Origin: Streptomyces mutabilis
GTDB lineage: Bacteria > Actinomycetota > Actinomycetes > Streptomycetales > Streptomycetaceae
Reading direction: 5' to 3'
DNA: 64,000 nucleotides
Assembly (NCBI RefSeq): GCF_014649815.1
Contig: NZ_BMTT01000002.1
Location: 797,857-861,856 of the forward strand
Part shown: positions 25,274-33,842 of the stretch, in pieces
How the letters are laid out: every line of letters starts with the position of its first letter
Numbering within the stretch: the stretch's first letter is position 1
Translations under genes and position numbers: made by a program
Notes under the pieces: generated by a model
What the model was told of the DNA's origin: nothing
Database searches by the model: none
The model's input: only the letters and a program-made list of their open reading frames with translations

Positions 25274-27231
25274 TGTCCCTGCCCTCCCCCAACCTCGACG
25301 ACCGCCGCTTCCAGCAGTTCGTCGACGACGCGAAGCGCTACATCCAGCAGCGCGCCCCGGAGTGGACCGACCACAACGTCTCCGACCCCGGCGTCACCCT
25401 CGTCGAGACGGTCGCCCACATGGCCGACCAGATCGTCTACCGCCTCAACCGGGTCCCCGAGAAGAACCACCTGGCCTTCCTCGACCTGGTCGGCATCACC
25501 CTCTTCCCGCCCTCCGCCGCCCGCACGGACGTCACGTTCTGGCTGTCCGCGCCCCAGGAGGACGCGGTCCTGATCCCGTCCGGGGCGGAGGTCGCCACCC
25601 TGCGCACCGAGCGGGACGACGCCGTCGTCTTCGCCACCGAACACGACCTGGTCGTCGTACCGTGCGCGCTCGGCCACCTGGTGGTGCAGCACCGCGGCGA
25701 ACCCGTCACCGACCGCACCACGGACCTCGCCGAGGGCAAGGACCTCATGTGCTTCGCCGAGGCTCCCGCCCCCGGCGACTGCATGCTCATCGGCCTCACG
25801 GCCGCCACCCCCGACTGCGCCCTCGCCCTCGAACTCGACAGCCGCGTCGACGGCGTCGGCGTCGACCCCCGCCAGCCGCCGCTGGTCTGGGAGGCCTGGA
25901 CGGAGGACGGCTGGCAGCCCTGCGAGGTGGACCAGGACGGCACCGGCGGCCTGAACCGCCCAGGCGACATCGTGCTGCACGTCCCCGGCGGACACGTCCT
26001 GTCCCGCAACGGCGGCCACGAGGCGGGCTGGATACGCTGCCGGGTCACCGACCCGCTGCCCGGCCAGCCCTTCTACACCACCTCGCCCACCATCCGTTCC
26101 GCCGAGGCCTACACCATCGGCGGCACCACCCGCGCCGTGCACGCCGAGACCGTCCACGACGAGGCCCTCGGAGAGTCCACCGGCCTGCCCGGTCAGCGGC
26201 TGCGCCTCGCCCACGCGCCCGTGGTCGCCGACGACCCGCCGCTCCTCCTCCAGACCGCCGCCGACGACGGTTGGCAGGACTGGCAGGTCGTCCCGCACTT
26301 CGCTGCCTCCCGCCCCGACGACCACCACATCACCCTCGACGCCGCCACCGGCGAGATCGCCTTCGGCCCCGCCGTCCGCGAACCCGACGGCACCCTGCGC
26401 CAGTACGGCACCGTCGCACCCAAGGGCGCCGTCATCCGCGCCCGCCGCTACCGCACCGGCGGGGGCAGGGCGGGCAACGTGGCGCGCGGCGCCGTACAGG
26501 TGCTGCGCACCTCCATCCCGTACGTCTCCGAGGTCGTCAACCGCGAGGCCGCACGCGGCGGCGTCGACGGCGAGACCGTCGAGGAGGCCAAGCTCCGGGC
26601 GCCGATCACCCTCCGCGCCCAGGAACGCGCGGTCACCCTGCGGGACTACGAGGAACTCGCCCGCCGCGCCGCCCCCGAGACCGCCCGCATCGCCTGCCTG
26701 GAGGGCGAGGAGGGCGAGCACGGCGCCTACGCGGTCCGCGTACTGGTCGTCCCCCAGGCCGTACCCGACCCGGGCGGCCGGCTCCGCTTCGAGCAACTCG
26801 TCCCCGGCGACGCCCTGCTGGCCCGCATCACCCGTCACCTCGACGACCGCCGCCTCATCGGCACCCGCCTCGCCGTCGGCCCGCCCTACTACCAGGGCGT
26901 CACCGTCGTCGCCACCGTCCACGCCTTCCGCGGCGTCGACACCGACCGCGTACGCCGCCAGGCCCACGACGCCCTCCACCGCCACCTCGACCCACTCACC
27001 GGCGGCACCGACGGCAAGGGCTGGCCCTTCGGCCGCCCCGTGCAGACCGGTGAGGTCTTCGCCGTACTGCAACGCGTCCCCGGCGTCGAACTCGTCGACG
27101 AGGTCGTCCTGCACCCCGCCGACCCCCTCACCGGAAAGCGCGGCGACCCCACCGACCGCATCGACCTCCAACCGCCCTCGCTGGTCTTCTCCTTCGACCA
27201 CCGGGTCCGCGTGATCGGGGACGGCACGTGA
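25273..27231 (+). CDS. CIS baseplate assembly protein gpJ-like (Pvc11)
   Basis: 652 residues, ATG overlapping the gp25 stop. The start LPSPNLDDRRFQQFVDDAKR, followed by WTDHNVSDPGVTLVETVAHM, is typical of putative baseplate assembly proteins of CIS and Mu/P2 gp47/gpJ type. The C-terminal region EEAKLRAPITLRAQERAVTL, RDYEELARRAAPETARI and GVTVVATVHAFRGVDTDRVR is the family core. It forms wedges around the hub with gp25 and gpI. The GTGA overlap couples it to the next gene. Confidence 0.93.
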   Translation: MSLPSPNLDDRRFQQFVDDAKRYIQQRAPEWTDHNVSDPGVTLVETVAHMADQIVYRLNRVPEKNHLAFLDLVGITLFPPSAARTDVTFWLSAPQEDAVLIPSGAEVATLRTERDDAVVFATEHDLVVVPCALGHLVVQHRGEPVTDRTTDLAEGKDLMCFAEAPAPGDCMLIGLTAATPDCALALELDSRVDGVGVDPRQPPLVWEAWTEDGWQPCEVDQDGTGGLNRPGDIVLHVPGGHVLSRNGGHEAGWIRCRVTDPLPGQPFYTTSPTIRSAEAYTIGGTTRAVHAETVHDEALGESTGLPGQRLRLAHAPVVADDPPLLLQTAADDGWQDWQVVPHFAASRPDDHHITLDAATGEIAFGPAVREPDGTLRQYGTVAPKGAVIRARRYRTGGGRAGNVARGAVQVLRTSIPYVSEVVNREAARGGVDGETVEEAKLRAPITLRAQERAVTLRDYEELARRAAPETARIACLEGEEGEHGAYAVRVLVVPQAVPDPGGRLRFEQLVPGDALLARITRHLDDRRLIGTRLAVGPPYYQGVTVVATVHAFRGVDTDRVRRQAHDALHRHLDPLTGGTDGKGWPFGRPVQTGEVFAVLQRVPGVELVDEVVLHPADPLTGKRGDPTDRIDLQPPSLVFSFDHRVRVIGDGT

Positions 27232-27800
27232 CGACGACGCCCTACCGGGGCTCCGTCGACGGCCTCGGCTCCTCCCTACCCCTGGGCACGATGCTGCCCG
27301 CCGTCTTCGCCGACGACGACCTCGCCCAGCGGTTCGTCGGCGGCCTCGACGACGTCCTCGCGCCCATCCTCAGCGTCCTCGACTGCCTGGACACCTACTT
27401 CGACCCGGCCCTCACCCCGGCCGACTTCGCCCAATGGCTCGGCACCTGGGTCGGCGCCGAGACCGACGGCACCGAACCCGAGCCCCGGCTGCGCGCCGCC
27501 GTCGCCGCCGCCGCCCGCCTGCACCGCGTACGCGGCACCCGGCGAGGGCTGGCGGAGGCCGTACGGCTCGCGTTCGGCGCCGAGCCGGACATCACCGAGA
27601 GCGGCGGCGCCGCATGGAACGCCCGTCCCCTCGGCCCGTTCCCCGGCACCCCGCGCCCGCACCTCCACGTCGCCCTCCGGCTGCCCGACCCGACCCCGGC
27701 CGACCGGCACCGCCTGGACGCCCTCGTCGCCGCGGCCCGCCCCGCCCACATGCCCTACACCGTCGAAGTGACCGCCTCCGAAAGGACCCCGGAGAGATGA
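27228..27800 (+). CDS. CIS baseplate protein gpI-like (Pvc12, phage tail protein I)
   Basis: 190 residues from GTG 27228 with a 4-bp overlap. Family pattern: SSLPLGTMLPAVFADDDLAQ, then RFVGGLDDVLAPILSVLDCL, DTYFDPALTPADFAQWLGTW, then RVRGTRRGLAEAVRLAFG. It completes the wedge complex in contractile tails. It ends in an ATGA overlap with cisA, so cisA is expressed with the structural genes. A PAAR tip gene and a tail-fibre gene that flank this gene in classical loci are absent. Confidence 0.9.
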   Translation: MTTTPYRGSVDGLGSSLPLGTMLPAVFADDDLAQRFVGGLDDVLAPILSVLDCLDTYFDPALTPADFAQWLGTWVGAETDGTEPEPRLRAAVAAAARLHRVRGTRRGLAEAVRLAFGAEPDITESGGAAWNARPLGPFPGTPRPHLHVALRLPDPTPADRHRLDALVAAARPAHMPYTVEVTASERTPER

Positions 27801-29848
27801 CCACGCAGAACTGCGCCGAGTGCGGAACGCGCGCGGAACCGGGCCAGTCCTTCTGCGACGCGTGCGGCGCCGTACTCCGCTGGGAACAGTCCGGCGCCGC
27901 CCGCGCCCCCCGCCCTGCCGCCTCCTCCTCGTCCGGGCAGAACCCCGGCTGGGACGTGTTCGACCGCCCGGGCCCCGGCGGCACGGGCGTGCCCCCGGCC
28001 CGACCCTCCCTCGCGGACCGGACCCCCACCGGACCCGGCCCGGACCCCGACGCCCCGGACGGACGGCCGACCGCGCCCACCGCCCCCGGCCAGCCGCACG
28101 CCGACGGCCCCGCACCCGCCCCGAGCGCGCACACCGGCACGGGTACGGGTACGGGTCCGGGGGCGGGCTCCGGTACGGGACCGGACACGACCCCGGGAGC
28201 GGTGACGACGCCGGGCACGGCGACGAGGACACTCCCGGAGACACCCCCGGCACCGAGCACGGGGACCGCCGGCACCACGGAGCCCCAGCACAGCGCTGAC
28301 CCGCACGCCGCGGAGCCCCACGTCACCGGCACACCCGCGAGCACCGCGGCACCGGCAAGCACCGCGGCACCGACAGCGAGCGGCACGGCACCCGCCGGCG
28401 CGGACACCGTGAGCGCCGCACGCGCGGCGAGGGCCGCGCGGGCCGCCAGGACCGCGCGGGTGGCCGCAGGCGCCGCAGGAACCACGGGAACGGCCACCAC
28501 CGCCGCGCCCACCGGCCCAGCCGGAGCCTCAGAGACCACCTGGCCCACCGGACCAGCCGAACCGCCTGCACCCCCTGCACCGACCGCGCCGACCGCATCC
28601 GCCGAGGCGCCCGCTCCCTCCGGGCCCGCCCAGCCCGGCACCACGACCGCCCCTCACCCCTCCGGGACCGCCCACACCGACGCCACGGGCCCCCGCTCCC
28701 CCTCCGCCGCCTCCGCGCCCTCCTGGTCGACCGGCGCCGCCACCACGACCCCGGCAGCCCCCGGAGCCACGCCACCCCCCGCCACTGCCGCAACGCACCC
28801 CACCCCCACCCCCGCACCTCCCCGGACAGACGGCCAACCCCCCACGGCCCCCACCCCCACAACCACCCGCGACACGGAGGACACCACCCCCACCACCCCC
28901 ATGACCTCGGCTCCCGCCCCCGCCCCGAACGCCCTCAGCGACACCATGAACCACCGCGCGCGCTCCCTCCTCGTCCCCGTCCCCGATCCGGAGACGCCCG
29001 CCCCCGCCCCGCCCCCCGCGGTCGCCCCGGTGCTGCCCGGCCGCCCCGACGCCGACCGGCCCCAGGTGCGCGCCCCCGGCCACCAGCCGGACATCGCCAA
29101 CGGGCCGCCCTGCCCGTGGTGTTCCACACCCAACCGGCCCGACCGCCACTACTGCGCACGCTGCGCGATGCCCCTGGACCGCACCGGCGAAGGTGAACCC
29201 CGCCCCGCCCCGTGGTGGCGCCGCCTCTTCGGCGGCCGGCGCAACGAGACCCCCTGGGCGGGCGACCGGCCGCGCCTGCGCCGCGTGTTCGACCGCATCG
29301 GCACCTGGATCACCCTGGCCGTCGTCATCACCCTGGTGGTCCTCGGCTTCGTCTACATCCCCGACGGCGTCCAGGCCACCCGCGACCACTTCGCCAAGCG
29401 CGCCCCGGTCTCCCCGGACCGCATCACGGCCTCGCGCTCCTTCACCGGCCACGAGCCGGAACTCCTCATCGACAAGCGCAGCAACACCTGGTGGGGCCCG
29501 GGCATCTCGCAGTCCGGCCAGGGCCAGTGGGTCGAGGTCAGCTTCACCGAGCCGACCCGGCTGCTTGACCTGATCATCACCCCGGGCACCTCCACCAAGC
29601 CCGACCAGCTCAACGAGTCGGCCCTCCCGCACCGCGTCGAAGCGGTCATCACCAAGAAGGACGGCAGCACCACGACCCGCGACCTCACCCTCGACCAGGG
29701 CGCCGGCGGCCAGCGCCGCCCCTTCCGCGTCGGCGAGGTCACCAAGGTCCGCTTCACCATCGAGTCGGCGCACGCGGCCTCCGCAGACAAACAGGTCGCC
29801 ATCGCGGAGATCGAGTTCTTCGGCCCCTCCAGCGCGAACCGCACCTGA
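27797..29848 (+). CDS. cisA: CIS-associated membrane protein CisA
   Basis: 683 residues from ATG 27797 (4-bp overlap with the gpI-like gene). Order: an N-terminal zinc ribbon (CAEC...CDAC, residues 6-25), a disordered Pro/Thr/Ala-rich stretch of about 400 residues, a second zinc ribbon near 437 (CPWC...CARC), one membrane segment at about 503-525 (WITLAVVITLVVLGFVYIP), and an extracytoplasmic discoidin/NADase-type glycan-binding-like beta-sandwich (ITASRSFTGHEPELLIDKRS, WVEVSFTEPTRLLDLII). This architecture and position match CisA (SCO4242), reported in S. coelicolor to link the cytoplasmic particle with the membrane and to be needed for CIS-dependent cell death. The symbol rests on that resemblance. 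Confidence 0.85.
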   Translation: MTTQNCAECGTRAEPGQSFCDACGAVLRWEQSGAARAPRPAASSSSGQNPGWDVFDRPGPGGTGVPPARPSLADRTPTGPGPDPDAPDGRPTAPTAPGQPHADGPAPAPSAHTGTGTGTGPGAGSGTGPDTTPGAVTTPGTATRTLPETPPAPSTGTAGTTEPQHSADPHAAEPHVTGTPASTAAPASTAAPTASGTAPAGADTVSAARAARAARAARTARVAAGAAGTTGTATTAAPTGPAGASETTWPTGPAEPPAPPAPTAPTASAEAPAPSGPAQPGTTTAPHPSGTAHTDATGPRSPSAASAPSWSTGAATTTPAAPGATPPPATAATHPTPTPAPPRTDGQPPTAPTPTTTRDTEDTTPTTPMTSAPAPAPNALSDTMNHRARSLLVPVPDPETPAPAPPPAVAPVLPGRPDADRPQVRAPGHQPDIANGPPCPWCSTPNRPDRHYCARCAMPLDRTGEGEPRPAPWWRRLFGGRRNETPWAGDRPRLRRVFDRIGTWITLAVVITLVVLGFVYIPDGVQATRDHFAKRAPVSPDRITASRSFTGHEPELLIDKRSNTWWGPGISQSGQGQWVEVSFTEPTRLLDLIITPGTSTKPDQLNESALPHRVEAVITKKDGSTTTRDLTLDQGAGGQRRPFRVGEVTKVRFTIESAHAASADKQVAIAEIEFFGPSSANRT

Positions 29849-29876
29849 CCGGCTCGCCCCGGCACCACCGCAAGTA

Positions 29877-30607
29877 GCCCGGCTCCCTGCTCCTCGACCT
29901 CGGCGGCCCCGGCGGCTCCGGAGTCGCCACCCTGCCCGCCCTCGAAAGGGCCGAGGAGGGGTGGACCAGGCCCCCGACGACGGCACCGACGGGACCGACG
30001 CGCTGGTCGAGCTCAACGAACTGGCGGCCAGAACGCTCGCCTTCGAGCACTTCGCCCGGTGGTGCGTCGAGCAGCGCTGCACGCTCGGCTAGGACGACGA
30101 AGCGATCGTGAACGCCGCCGTGGCCCTCGAAGTGCTGCTCGAAGCCTCCGCCGGGTGGGGCTACGGCGTAGGCGTTCGCTTACGAGGGGGGCAGCGGCGT
30201 ATGAGCCACCACACCCCAGCGGCCACCAGAGCAATCACCAGGGCGAGCAGAATGATCGCGGCGGGGTCAATGACGCCGAACATGGGGGGTCTCCTGCGCA
30301 GATTTCCGGGATTCAGGTCAGGCCTTCTTGGTTGGCGCTTCTCAGGTGTCGTCCGGCTCCTTGGTCATGTCGACCCGCGCTCCCGGTCGGCCTGGCGGTC
30401 GTGACCGGCGGCGACCCCGACGACGACACGACCGACGACAGAGAACGACGCCTTCATAGCCATCACCTGCGACGACTCCAGCGACCGCTACACCGTGGCC
30501 GACGTGGAGCGGAGGATGCCCGAGTTCACGAAGGCCTCTGCTCGACGGCCAGCTCCCGAAGCCCGGCACGGTCCGCGATCCGGAACCACTGCCGGAGGGC
30601 AAGTAGC
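29877..30607 (+). pseudogene. decayed alpha/beta hydrolase (secreted tripeptidyl-aminopeptidase family)
   Basis: Three pieces in different frames match successive parts of the family seen intact at 49620: GSLLLDLGGPGGSGVATLP (from about 29881; compare FGPGGPGDSGV), then LAFEHFARWCVEQRCTLG ending at an in-frame TAG near 30090 (compare FQEFVKWCDGAADCALHG), then AITCDDSSDRYTVADVERRM (from about 30460) and the C-terminal-type LPKPGTVRDPEPLPEGK stop at 30607. The nucleophile region is gone. It is dead, and a small gene on the other strand now lies in the middle. Confidence 0.7.
30161..30283 (-). CDS. 40-aa single-pass membrane protein
   Basis: Too short for standard ORF calling. ATG 30283 is preceded by AGGAG with a 7-nt spacing. 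The product starts MFGVIDPAAIILLALVIALV, continues AAGVWWLIRRC, and ends PPRKRTPTP: a membrane helix followed by a basic tail, so N-out/C-in by the positive-inside rule. The strong ribosome-binding site, helix length and basic flank make it credible despite its size. Function unknown; it resembles small Streptomyces membrane peptides. It sits inside the decayed hydrolase on the opposite strand. Confidence 0.6.
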   Translation of the reverse strand: MFGVIDPAAIILLALVIALVAAGVWWLIRRCPPRKRTPTP

Positions 30608-30641
30608 CGCCCCGGACCCCGACCGGCCCCGCGATCGCCCG

Positions 30642-30673
30642 AAGGCCCCGCCGTCCACCGACGGCGGGGCCTT
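30642..30673 (-). terminator. hairpin terminator downstream of tRNA-Thr
   Basis: A perfect 14-bp inverted repeat (aaggccccgccgtc / gacggcggggcctt) with a 4-nt loop lies 14 bp beyond the 3' end of the leftward tRNA gene. It probably terminates the tRNA transcript. Confidence 0.8.
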
Positions 30674-30686
30674 CGCTCAGCTTCCG

Positions 30687-30760
30687 AGCCCCCTGTCGGA
30701 TTCGAACCGACGACCTACGCATTACAAGTGCGTTGCTCTGGCCATCTGAGCTAAGGAGGC
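30687..30760 (-). tRNA. tRNA-Thr (UGU)
   Basis: On the minus strand a complete cloverleaf folds: acceptor GCCTCCT/AGGGGGC (one G-T pair), D arm GCTC...GAGC, anticodon arm ACGCA-CTTGTAA-TGCGT with anticodon TGT, T arm GTCGG-TTCGAAT-CCGAC, discriminator T. The 3' CCA is not encoded. 74 nt. Confidence 0.95.
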
Positions 30761-30981
30761 ACTCGCGCGGCGGCGCGCGCGGAGGCTGGTCCACTGTACA
30801 CAGAGCCGGTGAACGATGTGACGCGAAAGTTTCGGCGAAGTTCACAGCCCCACAGGTACTGACAGATCAGGTGAACGCCAGGTACCGTCCTGTGCCAGTT
30901 CACCCGTGTGGACTACACCACACCACCTTCCTACAACGGATCGTCCGGCACGTTCCTGCCGGTAGAAGGGGGCCCATCACC

Positions 30982-32118
<1,137 letters not shown>

Positions 32119-32205
32119 CGCCGCTCCGGGCCGAGCCCGGCTCCGCGCGCACCGGCAAACCGGAGCTCGCGGAAACCACACGCCCGGGTGAATTCACCCG
32201 CATTG

Positions 32206-32245
32206 ACGACAAGAGCCCCGCGGCCTGCTGCGGGGCTCTTGTCGT
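32206..32245 (+). terminator. intrinsic terminator after msiK
   Basis: 16-bp perfect inverted repeat (acgacaagagccccgc / gcggggctcttgtcgt) around an 8-nt loop, followed by tgtcg. Confidence 0.85.
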
Positions 32246-32381
32246 TGTCGACGCGCACCCCGGCACAACGGACGTTTCGAGCAGTGTGCGTCAACCCCTT
32301 ACCCATTTCGACGCCGCCCCTCATCCCCTGAAGGGGTGACTAAATGTCGCCAAATCATTACCGGGCGCTACCCTCACTCGC

Positions 32382-32852
32382 GTGAAGCACTCCGTGAAGC
32401 ACTCCACCACCCGACAGACGCGACGCGGCCGGGGCCCCGCCCACCGGATCGGCCGCTCTCTCGCCCTCGTCCTGCCCGTCGTCCTGGTGCTCTCCGGGAC
32501 CCTCGCGGTCACCCGAGTCAACTGGTCGGGGGGCCCCTCGGACTCGGTGCTCGCCGCGTCCGAGGCCTCCGCCGCCAAGGCCGCCTCAGCCCGGGCCGCC
32601 GAGCGCGCACCGCACGAGGTGCTGCGCGACCGGCTGCTGACGGAACTGCAGGAGGAGGACCCGGGCGTGGCCCTGACCCACCTCCAGCAGGCGGTGAACG
32701 AGCGTCCGTCGCTGGCGGGGCACTGCGCCTCCATCGCCCGCGCCCTCGGCCGCGCCGCGGTCAAGGTGTACGGCCCGACCCGCGCCCAGTCGTACGCGCG
32801 CCCCGTCTGCGACACCGCCTTCGCCTCGGGCGTACTGGCCGCGCACAGCTGA
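32382..32852 (+). CDS. small secreted or membrane-anchored protein, unknown function
   Basis: 156 residues from GTG 32382 (a second GTG at 32394). A basic N-terminus (TTRQTRRGRGPAHRIGRSLA) precedes one hydrophobic segment (LALVLPVVLVLSGTLAV) with no lipobox, so it is a signal peptide or anchor. The exported part is helical and Ala/Glu-rich (EVLRDRLLTELQEEDPGVAL) and has two cysteines (GHCASIARAL, YARPVCDTAF) that could form a disulfide. I do not recognise the family. It stands between the msiK terminator and a nucleotidyltransferase gene. Confidence 0.7.
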   Translation: MKHSVKHSTTRQTRRGRGPAHRIGRSLALVLPVVLVLSGTLAVTRVNWSGGPSDSVLAASEASAAKAASARAAERAPHEVLRDRLLTELQEEDPGVALTHLQQAVNERPSLAGHCASIARALGRAAVKVYGPTRAQSYARPVCDTAFASGVLAAHS

Positions 32853-32975
32853 GGTGCCGATGAGCCCAGGCGCTGTGCGCTGAGGTGCCGATGAGCGCGG
32901 AGGCCGTGCGCTGCTGACGAGGTCGTACGTCGAGGACTCCGCTCGGGCCCGCGGGGCGCCGCGTACAGTTCGGGC

Positions 32976-33713
32976 ATGACCGATCCGAACGCCGCGTCCC
33001 GCCGCCCCGTTCAAGCCGTCGTCCTGGCCGGCGGTCAGGGTTCCCGGCTGCGCCCGTACACCGACGACCGGCCCAAGCCGATGGTGGAGATCCCGGGCAC
33101 CGGGACCCCGATCATCGGCCATCAGCTCGCCTGGCTCGCCGAGGAGGGCGTGACGGACGTCGTGGTGTCCTGCGGCCATCTCGCCGAGGTGCTGCAGAAG
33201 TGGCTGGGGGCTGCCGACCTGCCGCTCTCCGTCACGACCGTTGTCGAGACCGAGCCGCTGGGCCGAGGCGGCGGCCTCAAGTACGCCGCGGCGCATCTCC
33301 CCCACCCGGACCGGCCCTGGTACGCCACGAACGGTGACATCTGGACCCGTTTCTCGCTGCGCGACATGGCCGACTTCCACGCCGAGCGGGACGCCGTCGC
33401 GACCCTCGCCCTGGCCCGTCCGCGGCTGCCGTGGGGCGCCGTGCAGACGGACGGCTTCGGCCACATCACCGACTTCATCGAGGCGCCGCCGTCGACCTTC
33501 GAGATCAACGCCGGCGTGTACGTCTTCTCGTCGGCGTTCGCCTCGATGCTCCCGGAGCGCGGTGACCACGAGCGGACGACGTTCCCGAGGCTGGCCCGTG
33601 AGCGCCGGCTGGCCGGTTTCCCGATCCCGCAGGGCTCCTACTGGCGTGCCATCGACACCGCGAAGGACCTGACGGAGGCGGCACGGGAGCTGGCGGCGCC
33701 GACCGGCCGCTGA
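32976..33713 (+). CDS. NDP-sugar pyrophosphorylase-like nucleotidyltransferase
   Basis: 245 residues, ATG 32976. The N-terminal signature VVLAGGQGSRLRPYTDDRPK (GxGxRLxPxTxxxPKPM) binds nucleoside triphosphate; later YATNGDIWTRFSL holds the metal-binding Asp and FEINAGVYVFSS is also typical. It would make an NDP-activated sugar from a sugar phosphate, as GlmU/RfbA/ManC-type enzymes do; it lacks the C-terminal left-handed beta-helix and is a short single-domain member. Substrate unknown. It converges with the DoxX gene over a palindromic terminator. Confidence 0.85.
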   Translation: MTDPNAASRRPVQAVVLAGGQGSRLRPYTDDRPKPMVEIPGTGTPIIGHQLAWLAEEGVTDVVVSCGHLAEVLQKWLGAADLPLSVTTVVETEPLGRGGGLKYAAAHLPHPDRPWYATNGDIWTRFSLRDMADFHAERDAVATLALARPRLPWGAVQTDGFGHITDFIEAPPSTFEINAGVYVFSSAFASMLPERGDHERTTFPRLARERRLAGFPIPQGSYWRAIDTAKDLTEAARELAAPTGR

Positions 33714-33754
33714 GCCGCTGAGCTTTCAGGGCGGTCCAGGCAGCCGATGGTTCG

Positions 33755-33817
33755 CCGTACGTACGCCGGAGGGGCCCCGCACGCATCATGTGCGAGGCCC
33801 CTCCGGCGTACGTACGG
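33755..33817. terminator. bidirectional terminator between convergent genes
   Basis: Perfect 22-bp inverted repeat (33755-33776 and 33796-33817) enclosing 19 nt that can pair further. It lies between the nucleotidyltransferase stop (33713) and the DoxX stop (33843), so it can serve both. Confidence 0.85.
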
Positions 33818-33842
33818 CCGCGTGGGCGGCGCCGGGTGGTGG

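Noticed and set aside
14668-27800. Complete prophage or pyocin
   Set aside because: No capsid, terminase, portal, integrase, lysis cassette or replication genes; DUF4255, the AAA ATPase, LysM hub and DUF4157 mark a CIS.
27797-29848. Repetitive 27.8-29.1 kb stretch as a tail fibre
   Set aside because: It is the disordered cytoplasmic part of a membrane protein with zinc ribbons and a discoidin-like C-terminus (CisA), not a fibre with adhesive repeats.
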